A DNA stretch of 60,883 nt, from the NCBI GenBank assembly GCA_028283245.1, contig JAPYNU010000064.1, positions 1-60,883 on the forward strand, in the 5' to 3' direction. Made by a program: the position numbers and the translations under genes. Below the pieces are notes generated by a model, which worked only from the letters and a program-made list of their open reading frames with translations, made no database searches and was not told the DNA's origin. Source of the DNA: Candidatus Aldehydirespirator catecholifindens. GTDB taxonomy: Bacteria; Actinomycetota; Acidimicrobiia; Acidimicrobiales; Aldehydirespiratoraceae. Positions 25,256 through 34,314 of the stretch are shown here, piece by piece; within the stretch, counting starts at the first letter, position 1, and the number at the start of each line of letters is the position of its first letter.

Positions 25256-26464
25256 GTGTTCCTGCAGACCTTGCTGAGGCGCAACCCCCGGTTCGTGGAA
25301 GCCGCAGTCGAACTGCATCAAGCGGGCCGTATCCCGGCCAACAGTTGCGTTCTGGACCTAGACGCCATTCAAGTGAACACTGTCGGGTTGTGTGGTGAGG
25401 CCCATCGTCTGGGACTCAGCGTTTATGCCATGACCAAGCAGATCGGACGGGCACCTTCGGCGCTGGCGGCCATGACCTTTGGCGGCGTTGACGGATTCGT
25501 GGCTGTGGACATGCCTTGCGCACGGCCTGTTGTGAGCAACGGCCACAACCTCGGCCATCTCGGCCATTTGGTGCAAGTGCCGCGTGCCGAAGCCGCCGAA
25601 GCCGCCGAAATGGCACCCGACTATTGGACGATCTTCTCTGAGAACAAGGCCGCGGAGGCTGCAGCTGCCGCACACCGAGCCGGGCGCGTTCAGCGGTTGT
25701 TGGTGCGCGTATTCGCTGAGGGAGACACCTTCTACCCCGGCCATGAAGGTGGCATAGCGCTGACTGATCTGCCTGCCATGATCAACCACATCCATCAGCT
25801 CGAAGGTGTCGAATTCGCTGGTCTAACCACCTTCCCGGCATTGCTGTTTGACTCCGACTCTGGCGGTGCCCGCCTCACTCCCAACGTGGCGACGCTGACC
25901 CGAGCCGCGGAGATAGCCCGCCAACACTCTGCCTGCCCTGCGACGCTGGCGATCAACACTCCAGGCACCACATCGACCGAGGTTCTCTCCATGCTGGCCG
26001 AAGCAGGTGCCACTCAGGTTGAGCCTGGACACGGACTCACCGGCACGACACCCCTTCACGCAGTACGGGAGCTACCCGAACAGCCAGCGGTGCTCTACCT
26101 GAGCGAAGTGGCTCACATCCATCAAGGCGTGCCGCTCTGCTTCGGAGGGGGGCTCTACATTGACCCAGTGTTCGGCGACTACCAGGTTCACGCCGTCGTA
26201 GCGCACGACCCATCAGAAATCGCAACGACACCTGTTCCAGTGGATATGCCCAATCCTGCAGCCATCGACTACTACGCCCAACTCCACCCAGACTCGCAGC
26301 GCACCGTGGCAGAAGGTGCCACCGTGATCTTCGGATTCCGAGTCCAGGCGTTCGTCACTAGGACATTCGTGGTGGGTCTCAGTGGCGTATCAAAAGGCAG
26401 AGCACAAGTTGCAGGCATATGCAACGGTTTCGGCGACGAGGTGGATTTCGGAGGGTCACAGTGA
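25256..26464 (+). CDS. YhfX-like PLP-dependent enzyme (alanine racemase / D-threonine aldolase fold)
   Basis: A 402-residue fold-type III PLP protein. SCVLDLDAIQVNTVGL is followed by YAMTKQIGRAP, whose Lys (about 61) is the likely Schiff-base residue, and GHGLTGTTPLHA lies near 260. The pattern matches YhfX-type proteins, which resemble the N-terminal barrel of alanine racemase without the usual C-terminal domain. The chemistry is unestablished: racemisation or a retro-aldol cleavage of an amino acid are possibilities. The GTG start, with AAGGAG upstream, is one base after the permease stop. Its position between permease and ATPase genes makes it an integral part of the pathway. Confidence 0.75.
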   Translation: MFLQTLLRRNPRFVEAAVELHQAGRIPANSCVLDLDAIQVNTVGLCGEAHRLGLSVYAMTKQIGRAPSALAAMTFGGVDGFVAVDMPCARPVVSNGHNLGHLGHLVQVPRAEAAEAAEMAPDYWTIFSENKAAEAAAAAHRAGRVQRLLVRVFAEGDTFYPGHEGGIALTDLPAMINHIHQLEGVEFAGLTTFPALLFDSDSGGARLTPNVATLTRAAEIARQHSACPATLAINTPGTTSTEVLSMLAEAGATQVEPGHGLTGTTPLHAVRELPEQPAVLYLSEVAHIHQGVPLCFGGGLYIDPVFGDYQVHAVVAHDPSEIATTPVPVDMPNPAAIDYYAQLHPDSQRTVAEGATVIFGFRVQAFVTRTFVVGLSGVSKGRAQVAGICNGFGDEVDFGGSQ

Positions 26465-27240
26465 CGAGCGTCGCTAGCACGGTTGCGCTTGAAGTTGAAG
26501 GCTTGTGCAAGTCGTTCAAGGCGGTGCGGGCACTTGATCAGGTGGCGTTGCGCCTTGAATATGGTCGGGTTACAGCCCTGCTAGGCGACAACGGCGCAGG
26601 CAAGTCCACGCTGGTCAAATGCATCTCTGGTGTCTACACCCCCGACTCCGGCGTGATCAAAGTTGATGGGGCTGCACAAACTATCGCTTCGCCCGAGGCT
26701 GCCCGGTCGCTGGGCATTGAGACCGTGCATCAGACTCTTGCCGTTATTGATCCTCTGGATGTGGTTGAGAACTTATTCCTCAACCGTGAACTCACAAGAG
26801 GCGGACGGTTGGGCACCTGGCTTGGCGTTCTCGACAAGAAGCGGATGCGCACGGAGTCCAAGGAGATCTTGGGGCGTCTTGAGATTCGCATCCCTTCGTT
26901 GCGCCGCTCGATGAGCGCACTGTCGGGCGGGCAGCGTCAAGCAGTGGCGATCGGTCGTGCGGCCGCTTGGGGCCAGCAGATCGTTCTGCTTGATGAGCCC
27001 GCAGCAGCGCTCGGAGTGGAGCAGGCGGCACGCGTGCTTGACCTGATCCGCAACCTGCGTGATGCGGGCGTGGCTGTGCTGCTGATAACTCACAACATGG
27101 AGAGAGTCACCGATGTCTGCGACAGAGCCGTGGTTCTGCATCAGGGACGCAAAGCTGCGGAAGTAGATGTAAGTGAGGTCACCAAAGACGATCTCGTGGC
27201 TTATATCACCGGCGCCCGAACCGGCAACAACGACCCATGA
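26461..27240 (+). CDS. Sugar-type ABC transporter ATP-binding protein, single domain
   Basis: From GTG 26461 (overlapping the previous stop as GTGA, with GGAGGG upstream) this is 259 residues. Walker A GDNGAGKST (about 43), signature LSGGQRQAV (about 144), Walker B IVLLDEP (about 170) and switch His LITHN (about 204) are all intact. The sequence is of the RbsA/XylG type but has only one nucleotide-binding domain, so a homodimer is expected. It overlaps the kinase gene by four bases. Confidence 0.92.
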   Translation: MTSVASTVALEVEGLCKSFKAVRALDQVALRLEYGRVTALLGDNGAGKSTLVKCISGVYTPDSGVIKVDGAAQTIASPEAARSLGIETVHQTLAVIDPLDVVENLFLNRELTRGGRLGTWLGVLDKKRMRTESKEILGRLEIRIPSLRRSMSALSGGQRQAVAIGRAAAWGQQIVLLDEPAAALGVEQAARVLDLIRNLRDAGVAVLLITHNMERVTDVCDRAVVLHQGRKAAEVDVSEVTKDDLVAYITGARTGNNDP

Positions 27241-28016
27241 GCGGCGTGTGCCGCAGCCAACTCGGCATAGACGTGGGCGGCACCAGCATCAAAGGCGCAG
27301 TCGTTGATCTAAGCACGGGAGAGCCGGTCGGTGGCATCTATTCGGAGCTGACACCAGCGGCTGCCACACCCGATGATGTCGCAGCCGCTATTAGCCGCAT
27401 CGCTTCGGCTGCTAGGTGGTCAAGTCGTGTCGGAGTGGCTTTGCCGGGTGTCATTGACGGACCTTCGCTGCGCCATGCCCCCAATCTTTCGGCAGAATGG
27501 GCCACAGAGAATGCTTTAGAAGGTTTGAGCGTGTTAGCTGGCACTGAAACGGTATTCATCAACGACGCAGATGCAGCCGGATTAGCGGAGTTGACCTACG
27601 GCGATACTGGAATCGACAGCAACGGCCTCACCATCGTGCTTACTTTCGGAACTGGAATCGGGAGTGCTTTGCTGCACAACGGCGAACTCATAGCCAACTC
27701 CGAACTAGGAGGCCTTATCGGAAGCGAGGGTCGCTTCGAAGAGATCGCATCGGGCAGGAACATCTCTGTGGAGAAACTCACTCCCAACGATTGGGCACGC
27801 CGGGCGCAGCCTTTCTTTGATGAGATCGAAGCGATACTCAACCCTTCACGCTGGGTGGTTGGTGGCGGGCTCAGCGAGGACTTCGACCGTTTCGCTTCCC
27901 AGCTCAAACTGTCAAATCCCATCTCAGTGGCTCACCTCGGCATCCATGCGGGCATCGTTGGTGCCGCCGTTGCCGCTCGTGAGCGTCACCTGACAGCGCT
28001 TGAGTCAGTCTCCTAA
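27237..28016 (+). CDS. ROK-family sugar kinase (polyphosphate glucokinase-like)
   Basis: A 259-residue kinase with the phosphate-binding GIDVGGTSIKG at the N-terminus, the catalytic Asp in INDADAAGLAE (about 104) and LTFGTGIGSALL (about 131). The zinc motif is absent, as in PPGK-type and some short ROK kinases. As last gene of the operon it would phosphorylate the sugar part of the imported compound. Glucose as substrate with ATP or polyphosphate is possible but, from context, an amino sugar or its acyl derivative is equally plausible. Confidence 0.82.
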   Translation: MSGVCRSQLGIDVGGTSIKGAVVDLSTGEPVGGIYSELTPAAATPDDVAAAISRIASAARWSSRVGVALPGVIDGPSLRHAPNLSAEWATENALEGLSVLAGTETVFINDADAAGLAELTYGDTGIDSNGLTIVLTFGTGIGSALLHNGELIANSELGGLIGSEGRFEEIASGRNISVEKLTPNDWARRAQPFFDEIEAILNPSRWVVGGGLSEDFDRFASQLKLSNPISVAHLGIHAGIVGAAVAARERHLTALESVS

Positions 28017-28099
28017 AGCAACCGCCCGCCCAATTTGCTGATATCCCTATCTTCAAGCTGGCACATCCGTTAGCCAAATATCTATACAAGAACACTTTC

Positions 28100-29149
28100 A
28101 TGTTGATCAAATCGGTACCACGCTCACGCTCACGCCAGATTGCGATTGCTGCCATAACTCTTGTCATCATGCTATTCACAACGCATGCTGCACCAGTTCG
28201 CGCTACTCAGACAGATACAGAGCCGACATTAGCTCAAACCGCCAACAAATCGTATGAGGATTTTATTGATGCTGTATGGGAGTTCGAATCAGATATTTCT
28301 CCATCCAAGCAAGAATACTACAATTCCAACTGGAACACACCCGTAGCTAGCTATCCAAAAGTCGATTATCCAGGACGTGTAGTAAGAGATGAAAACGGTG
28401 ACCCCATAATAGAGCAACACCTTACAATCAAAGAACTATTCAAAACTCTGGGGATCAGTGAATATTACTCTCCCGATGATGCTCATCCCAACTGGCAACT
28501 AATCCAATCTAATGTTGTCAACTATCTTGGCTTCGTCGGTTTCCAGTTTCAAGAGTCTGACTTAGTGGACACCGGCTATTACATTTTTCCAGGGATTACT
28601 ATAGGCGACAAGTCATATCCGACACATTATGTGGATCTTCCAAATTACACGTGGGCTAATGGCAGGCGGTCCATTTTGGTCTATCCGCCGGTAGTTGAAC
28701 ATCCCACACTTGCTACCGATACGGTGCAGTATTTTGACTATTATTTTACTGGCAAAGATGGCATTAGCAGCTACCATGATTTTACACAGCCCGATAAACA
28801 CATTCTTGTGATTAAAGCTCATTTTGCTAATAAATACGCAGGGATTGTGTCGGGATTGAACGAGCTAGGCAAGAACCTCTCAGATTATCGCGGCACATCC
28901 GTTTACTGGAGCCAGTTGGATCCTTCCGTTGATCCACCACCAGGCAACCGCCCCGACAAAGTGGAGATCACCTTATCAGGTCTACTAGCTGGCGCACACC
29001 TGCGTGGCGCGGCAGGGGTGATTGAACTTTTGGTCGATCACAAGAACCCTGCCGATGAGAACGGCACTTACATTTTGCAGTATGTGCAGGACTATGCAGA
29101 CTACGAAACACCTTTCCCGAGCGTCAGCATCAATGTTGAGGTGTCGTAG
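28100..29149 (+). CDS. Secreted protein of unknown function, AT-rich
   Basis: A 349-residue protein with a classical signal peptide (basic MLIKSVPRSRSRQ, hydrophobic IAIAAITLVIMLF, cleavage near AAPVRA). The mature part begins SYEDFIDAVWEFESD and includes many aromatic residues (NYLGFVGFQF, DYYFTGKDGISSYHDF). I do not recognise a family. The E-F-E-S motif resembles the start of some lysozyme-like folds, but no catalytic set can be shown. Base composition is clearly AT-richer than its neighbours, with codons such as ATA, AAT and TTA, which suggests recent acquisition. It stands alone, 83 bases after the kinase gene and before a strong hairpin. Confidence 0.7.
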   Translation: MLIKSVPRSRSRQIAIAAITLVIMLFTTHAAPVRATQTDTEPTLAQTANKSYEDFIDAVWEFESDISPSKQEYYNSNWNTPVASYPKVDYPGRVVRDENGDPIIEQHLTIKELFKTLGISEYYSPDDAHPNWQLIQSNVVNYLGFVGFQFQESDLVDTGYYIFPGITIGDKSYPTHYVDLPNYTWANGRRSILVYPPVVEHPTLATDTVQYFDYYFTGKDGISSYHDFTQPDKHILVIKAHFANKYAGIVSGLNELGKNLSDYRGTSVYWSQLDPSVDPPPGNRPDKVEITLSGLLAGAHLRGAAGVIELLVDHKNPADENGTYILQYVQDYADYETPFPSVSINVEVS

Positions 29150-29189
29150 AACAATCAATATGTGTTTGTCAGTATATGTTTGGCGGGGT

Positions 29190-29220
29190 GACTAGAGCCC
29201 CAGAAATTGGGGCCCTAGTC
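29190..29220. terminator. Bidirectional terminator between convergent genes
   Basis: A 12-bp stem with one mismatch (29190-29201 with 29209-29220) around AGAAATT, midway between the secreted-protein stop and the leftward nucleotidase stop. Confidence 0.75.
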
Positions 29221-29272
29221 AACACCTGAATTAGCGTCGCCTACTCGTGATCGTTGCCTTCTGAGCGGGTTG

Positions 29273-31237
29273 TCAGCTAGCGGGGAGTTCCAGCACCCAG
29301 CCGATCAGTATCAGATCGGGATTGATGAGGCTGCGACCGTCAGCCTGCTTCTTGCCGCGGTTGAGATCATATATCTCGGGCCAGCGAATGCCTGCTCCGA
29401 GGTGCCGGGCTGCGAGCCTCCAGAGGCTGTCGCCGCGCTTCACTTTAACCGTTACCGGCTCGGGTTCAGAGACCTTAGAGACGATCCGATTAGCACCGCC
29501 CTCTGGGTAGTCGGCTACGGTGATCATGCCATCCAAGTCCGTCGAGATGTAGTTGGCCAGCGACTGCTGATAGCTCACACCCAGCTTGGTGAACTCAATA
29601 TCGGCCAGTGGGTAGCAGTCGCCGCCGTTGGCCAAGAAGTCAATCGTGGCCAGCACCACTGGATCGCCAGGCACCACGGCACCCTCGCTCACGATCACGG
29701 TGCCGTCGTTAAGGGAGACTTCGCGGATTCTTGAGCCAGCCTCACCTGCGAGCGAGCAATCACCATCTCGGTCGGTTTCACGCGCAGGTGCCGACGGGTC
29801 ATAGGTGAATGTGAACCCAGATATCTGCGGGAACTGACCGCCAGCAACCGGGACGCGGTCCACGGCCTGCTCAAGCAGCACATGGAACGTCTCGCGGGGC
29901 ACCGAGCCGACCACCACGAAATTGCGGAACGGTGCGATGTCCCAGGTGTCGCCCGTGGTTATCGGACCCGCTTCAATCACTGCGTCGTTGCGGATGCCGC
30001 CGCCGTTTTGGATAGCGACATCAGGCACCGGCGTTTCAAAGCCCTCGGCTAGGTTGACTGCGGTCGCTTTCAAAGCGTCGGCATGGAGGTTGCCCTGATT
30101 GGACGATCCGGTGCGCACGCTGGTCCGACGTCCGTCAAGGTCGACTTCGCTGGTGCCGATCACATCGGCATCAATCTCAGCTACGGCTGCTGTCAAAGGC
30201 TCAATCACGCTCGACTGGATCGTTGCATCTGGTGTCGTGTCAAGGCTCACACCAACGGAACGACCCGAGTGGCTGACGATGCTGCCTTGACCGTTGAAAG
30301 TAACGGTCAGTTCGCCGATGCAGCGGTAGCCGCCGGGTGCCGTGATGACTGGCACATCCGCGCCGGTCGAGTCGGTTACCAGCATCGGGTAGGCACCAGC
30401 AGGCTCTTCGTCGGGCATGCAGGTGTCGCTTTCGTTGCGCAGCAGATCGTCACCGCCACCTGCAATTACCACATCAACATTCGCAAGGTCGGCTACCAGC
30501 GCTACCTCCTCGGACACTCCCTGTAGGTGGCTGACCAGGATGATCTTGTTCACGCCTTTTTCGGTCAGGGAAGCGACCTCAGCTTGCACCGCAGCCAAAA
30601 CATCGGAGATAACGACATTGCGTGGAGTTGAGATATTTGGCAACTGCGGGGTGACCGCACCGATCACACCCACCTGCTCGTCTCCAGTCTCAATGATGGT
30701 GCTGGCTGCCAGCTTGCCAGATTCCACCAGCGCCTGCAGTACAGGCTCACCAGAGAAGTCGGCGTTGGCTGACAGGAACGGCACCGCTGGCTCGAATCCA
30801 GAAATGAAGCGGGCGGCCACCTCGGGCCCCAGATCAAAATCGTGGTTGCCCAGAGCCATAGCGTCGTAGAGGCCGCTCAGCGCAATCGAGTCGTATAAGG
30901 CACCCTCGCGTGCCAGTGAGATGTTGAGTTCCTGCGAGGCCAAGAAGTTGTCGCCTGAGGTGAGGGTCACTACCCCGTCTCCGGCATCTGCGGCGTCGGC
31001 CTGTAGCTGTTTCACCAGCGTGACGAATCGGGCCACGCCCGGAAAGCCAGCTTCGTCGTCGGGCAGCAGTTTCGACTCGCCGTCGTTGTTGTGCAAGATA
31101 GTGAGAGTGAAGTCGTCGTCGCTATCTGCTTCAGGTGTCTGAAATGCAGCAGCCGTAGACGATGTCAACAGCGATGCCACCAGCGCAACAGCGGCAAGTA
31201 GCGAAGCAGGCCTAACGATTGAAGACGAAAACGCCAT
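29273..31237 (-). CDS. Secreted 5'-nucleotidase / cyclic phosphodiesterase with C-terminal LysM domain
   Basis: A 654-residue exported protein: signal peptide ending in STAAAF, then a calcineurin-like phosphatase domain with LTILHNNDGE, LTSGDNFLAS, ALGNHDFD and VSHLQG, and the 5'-nucleotidase C-domain with IQNGGGIRNDAV and WDIAPFRN. A LysM module (KVKRGDSLWRLAARHLGAG to the end) follows and should anchor the enzyme to peptidoglycan. In the first motif a canonical Asp-x-His is replaced by HNND, a known variant in UshA relatives. It would release phosphate and nucleosides from extracellular nucleotides. A GGAGGCACCC site precedes the ATG. Confidence 0.9.
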   Translation of the reverse strand: MAFSSSIVRPASLLAAVALVASLLTSSTAAAFQTPEADSDDDFTLTILHNNDGESKLLPDDEAGFPGVARFVTLVKQLQADAADAGDGVVTLTSGDNFLASQELNISLAREGALYDSIALSGLYDAMALGNHDFDLGPEVAARFISGFEPAVPFLSANADFSGEPVLQALVESGKLAASTIIETGDEQVGVIGAVTPQLPNISTPRNVVISDVLAAVQAEVASLTEKGVNKIILVSHLQGVSEEVALVADLANVDVVIAGGGDDLLRNESDTCMPDEEPAGAYPMLVTDSTGADVPVITAPGGYRCIGELTVTFNGQGSIVSHSGRSVGVSLDTTPDATIQSSVIEPLTAAVAEIDADVIGTSEVDLDGRRTSVRTGSSNQGNLHADALKATAVNLAEGFETPVPDVAIQNGGGIRNDAVIEAGPITTGDTWDIAPFRNFVVVGSVPRETFHVLLEQAVDRVPVAGGQFPQISGFTFTYDPSAPARETDRDGDCSLAGEAGSRIREVSLNDGTVIVSEGAVVPGDPVVLATIDFLANGGDCYPLADIEFTKLGVSYQQSLANYISTDLDGMITVADYPEGGANRIVSKVSEPEPVTVKVKRGDSLWRLAARHLGAGIRWPEIYDLNRGKKQADGRSLINPDLILIGWVLELPAS

Positions 31238-31304
31238 GAGGGTGCCTCCTTATGGGCAACGTTGGAACTTTCTCGAAGAGATCTTGAGATTGTGCAGCTT
31301 TTGC

Positions 31305-31340
31305 AAACCCAAAAGGGTTTTTGAAGTTTGCGGCGCAAAC
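31305..31340. promoter_or_regulatory. Hairpin and palindrome upstream of the nucleotidase gene
   Basis: AAACCC-AAAA-GGGTTT followed by TT (31305-31322), and a 15-base palindrome GTTTGC-GGC-GCAAAC (31326-31340), lie between the divergent nucleotidase and small membrane genes. The palindrome could be an operator; no matching regulator is nearby. Confidence 0.4.
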
Positions 31341-31452
31341 GTTATCAGGGGGTTGTGACATCTGCTGTAGGACGGTAGTTGATCTAGCCTCTACCATGGC
31401 GATGTGACCTTCAAAGTCGTGGCATCCAGCTCTAGCTGTGGAATGGCTAGCT

Positions 31453-31800
31453 ATGTCGCCTGAGACGCTTCCCAGAACTCAAGCAGAGCCGTCTGAGTTC
31501 TCTAACCGCGACACGGCAGAGCGGGTTTTCAGCACCTCGGTGGCGGTGTCGGGGACTCGGTGCTTCTTGTTCTATGTGCTGTTCCCGTGGTTGCTGCCAG
31601 CGTTAGGGGTGGCTTCTGGGGTTGGTTCAGGTGTCGGAGCAGTTATCGGAGCGATAGCCATTGTCTTCAACGTTTTGAGCATTCGCCGCTTTCAGCGCAG
31701 CAGGCACCGCTATCGCTGGCTGATCATTTCACTGAACTCTGCGATAATCGTGCTTCTAGTGGTGTTGATGGTTATCGACATCAGCCACCTTCTCAGCTAA
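31453..31800 (+). CDS. Small two-helix membrane protein, conserved-looking
   Basis: About 115 residues from ATG 31453. Two hydrophobic segments (FLFYVLFPWLLPALGVASGV with GAVIGAIAIVFNVL, and WLIISLNSAIIVLLVVLMVI) flank a basic loop RRFQRSRHRYR, giving a hairpin topology. No family is recognised. It precedes the methylmalonyl-CoA mutase gene by 110 bases filled with short tandem repeats that begin at its stop codon. Confidence 0.6.
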   Translation: MSPETLPRTQAEPSEFSNRDTAERVFSTSVAVSGTRCFLFYVLFPWLLPALGVASGVGSGVGAVIGAIAIVFNVLSIRRFQRSRHRYRWLIISLNSAIIVLLVVLMVIDISHLLS

Positions 31801-31870
31801 TCCGCAACGCAGCGAATAATCCGCGACCTGCAGCCAATCCGCATCCTGCAGCCAATCCGCAACGCAGCGA
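31799..31870. repeat. Nested short repeats starting at the stop codon
   Basis: AATCCGCAACGCAGCGA occurs at 31799-31815 and 31854-31870. Between them an 18-base unit CCTGCAGCCAATCCGCAT is tandemly doubled (31827-31844, 31845-31862). The first copy includes the last bases of the membrane-protein stop codon. Confidence 0.85.
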
Positions 31871-31910
31871 GAGAAGTTGGCCCAGATAGGTCGGTAGACT
31901 CAGCCGGGCC

Positions 31911-34220
31911 GTGACCACGATCCCAGACTTCTCGCGGGTCGAGCTGCGCTACGGCGACGCTGTAGACCACTCGGCTGACGCTGCCAGCACCGCTGCAGCC
32001 ATCGACGGCCGCCAGATGCTGAGAGCGCAGCCGCCCGACACAGCATCCTTTGACACACCCGAAGGCATCACGTTGCCGCCAGTGGTCGGCCCCGAAGATC
32101 TTGCGGGTGCTGATTTCGTGTCGAGCTCCCCGGGGCTGTCGCCGTTCGTGCGCGGCCCTTATCCCACCATGTACGTCACACGGCCTTGGACGATCCGACA
32201 ATACGCAGGGTTTTCAAACGCCGAGGAGTCCAACGCCTTCTACCGCAGCAACCTGGCCGCGGGTCAGCGCGGTCTGTCAGTGGCTTTTGATCTTCCCACC
32301 CACCGCGGTTACGACTCCGATAACCCCAGGGTTGCTGGCGATGTGGGCATGGCCGGGGTGGCTATTGATTCCATCTTCGACATGCGCGTGCTGTTCGACG
32401 GGATTCCTCTTGATCAGATGTCGGTTTCGATGACCATGAACGGTGCAGTCCTGCCTGTGCTGGCCCTGTATGTGGTGGCCGCCGAAGAGCAGGGGGTCAA
32501 GCCCGAGCAGCTCACCGGGACTATCCAAAACGACATCCTCAAAGAGTTCATGGTGCGTAACACGTTTATCTATCCGCCAGAGCCGTCGATGCGAATCGTG
32601 TCCGACATCATCGCTCACACCGCCAAACGGATGAATAAGTTCAACTCGATTTCGGTGTCGGGCTATCACATGCAGGAAGCGGGTGCCACACTCGACATTG
32701 AGCTGGCCTACACCCTCGCCGATGGCTTGGAGTATGTGCGCGCTGGTCTGAATGCAGGTTTGAACATTGACGAGTTCGCTCCCAGGCTCAGCTTCTTTTG
32801 GTGTGTGGGCATGAACTTCTTTATGGAGGTGGCCAAACTCCGGGCGGCACGTCTGCTGTGGACCAGGTTGATGAGCCGGTTTGACCCGCAGGACCCTCGC
32901 TCGTCGTGTTTGCGTGCCCATTGCCAGACCAGCGGCTGGAGCCTTACCGCTCAGGATCCCTACAACAACGTGATGCGCACCTGCATTGAGGCCATGGCGG
33001 CCACCGGTGGCCATACCCAGTCGCTGCACACCAACGCGTTCGATGAGGCGCTGGCGTTGCCGTCTGATTTCTCGGCGCGCATCGCTCGCAACACGCAACT
33101 TTTTTTGCAGTACGAGTCGGGCATCACACGCACTGTGGATCCTTGGGGTGGCAGCTATCACGTAGAGCGGCTCACCAAGCTGCTGGCCGAGCGGGCTTGG
33201 ACTCACATCTGCGAGATTGAGGAACTCGGCGGTATGGCCGAAGCTCTTTCGACGGGTCTTCCCAAGCTGCGGATTGAGCAGGCCGCGGCCCGCACTCAGG
33301 CCCGCATCGACTCGGGACGCCAGAGCGTGGTCGGGGTCAACCGTTACCGTGTCGATCATCTTGCCAGCAACGGTGCTGATCATGAGGCGGGTTTGTCGGT
33401 GGAGGTTCGTCGCATCGATAATGCTGAGGTCCGGCGACGCCAGATCGCTCGCTTGCAGCAGTTGCGTGCCGAACGTGACCCTGAGCCTCTTCGACATGCG
33501 CTAGACGCTGTCAGCGAAGCGGCGCGCAGCGGACGAGGCAATTTAGTGGAACTTTCTATCAACGCTGCCCGGGCTTATGCCACGGTGGGTGAGATCAGCG
33601 ATGCTCTCGAAACTGTCTACGGTCGTCATGTTGCTCAGATAAGAGCCGTCGAAGGCGTCTACCGTGATGAGATGCGATCAGCAGCCTCAGGTGCGTCAGA
33701 TGCAGGTGCTTCAGCAGCTTCAGGTGCAGGTGCGTCAGATGTAGGTGCTTCACATGCAGGTAGTGACGGGGATGCGGGCCTGGGAAGCATTGACGAGGTG
33801 AGGGCTTTGGTGCAGGATTTTGTGCGCAATCGTGGCCGGCGGCCTCGCATTTTGGTGGCGAAGGTCGGTCAGGACGGCCACGACCGTGGTCAGAAAGTGA
33901 TCGCCACAGCGTTCGCTGACCTGGGATTTGATGTGGACATCGGGCCGCTGTTCGCCACTCCGGCAGAGGTGGCGCGCCAAGCTACCGAAGCCGATGTGCA
34001 TGTGATTGGTGTGTCAACATTGGCTGCGGGTCATCTCACGCTTGTGCCGCAGTTACGCCAAGAACTCGCCGAGCTGGGACGTGACGATATTGCCGTTGTG
34101 GTCGGCGGGGTGGTTCCCGAAGGCGATGTGGAGGAATTGTTGGCTGCTGGCGCGTTAGCGGTCTACCCGCCTGGCACGGTGATCACCGAAGCTGCGGTTG
34201 AGTTGTTAGAGCATCTCTGA
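31911..34220 (+). CDS. Methylmalonyl-CoA mutase, single-chain catalytic plus B12 domain
   Basis: A 769-residue adenosylcobalamin enzyme interconverting (R)-methylmalonyl-CoA and succinyl-CoA. The barrel shows [33 protein letters not shown] and the [15 protein letters not shown] region. The B12 domain has the DGHDRGQKV loop with the axial His, then GVSTLAAGH and VVGGVVP. Between the domains (about 583-625) is a low-complexity Ser/Ala/Gly linker created by a 39-base tandem duplication in the DNA. The GTG start lacks a strong ribosome site. It is followed 94 bases later by its chaperone MeaB, as expected for propionate or odd-chain carbon assimilation. Confidence 0.93.
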   Translation: MTTIPDFSRVELRYGDAVDHSADAASTAAAIDGRQMLRAQPPDTASFDTPEGITLPPVVGPEDLAGADFVSSSPGLSPFVRGPYPTMYVTRPWTIRQYAGFSNAEESNAFYRSNLAAGQRGLSVAFDLPTHRGYDSDNPRVAGDVGMAGVAIDSIFDMRVLFDGIPLDQMSVSMTMNGAVLPVLALYVVAAEEQGVKPEQLTGTIQNDILKEFMVRNTFIYPPEPSMRIVSDIIAHTAKRMNKFNSISVSGYHMQEAGATLDIELAYTLADGLEYVRAGLNAGLNIDEFAPRLSFFWCVGMNFFMEVAKLRAARLLWTRLMSRFDPQDPRSSCLRAHCQTSGWSLTAQDPYNNVMRTCIEAMAATGGHTQSLHTNAFDEALALPSDFSARIARNTQLFLQYESGITRTVDPWGGSYHVERLTKLLAERAWTHICEIEELGGMAEALSTGLPKLRIEQAAARTQARIDSGRQSVVGVNRYRVDHLASNGADHEAGLSVEVRRIDNAEVRRRQIARLQQLRAERDPEPLRHALDAVSEAARSGRGNLVELSINAARAYATVGEISDALETVYGRHVAQIRAVEGVYRDEMRSAASGASDAGASAASGAGASDVGASHAGSDGDAGLGSIDEVRALVQDFVRNRGRRPRILVAKVGQDGHDRGQKVIATAFADLGFDVDIGPLFATPAEVARQATEADVHVIGVSTLAAGHLTLVPQLRQELAELGRDDIAVVVGGVVPEGDVEELLAAGALAVYPPGTVITEAAVELLEHL
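33688..33760 (+). repeat. 39-base in-frame tandem duplication in the mutase linker
   Basis: CAGGTGCGTCAGATG-type units begin at 33688 and 33727 and differ at a few bases. The period of 39 bases (13 codons) keeps the frame. Confidence 0.8.
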
Positions 34221-34314
34221 GGAGCTGATGGGTGGCGAACAAGCTCACAAGCGCCAAGCAGTTGAGCGGCTGTAAGCACCGCAGGTATCCACATCAAGAT
34301 TCGCGGGAGATGGT

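Noticed and set aside
31212-31397. Short leftward frame of 61 codons upstream of the nucleotidase gene
   Set aside because: It overlaps the nucleotidase start region and hairpins, and shows no ribosome site or recognisable sequence.
32277-33497. Long open frame (406 codons) on the minus strand inside the methylmalonyl-CoA mutase gene
   Set aside because: It lies wholly within a clearly conserved coding region and its product is His/Arg-rich with no family motif, typical of an antisense shadow of GC-rich codons.
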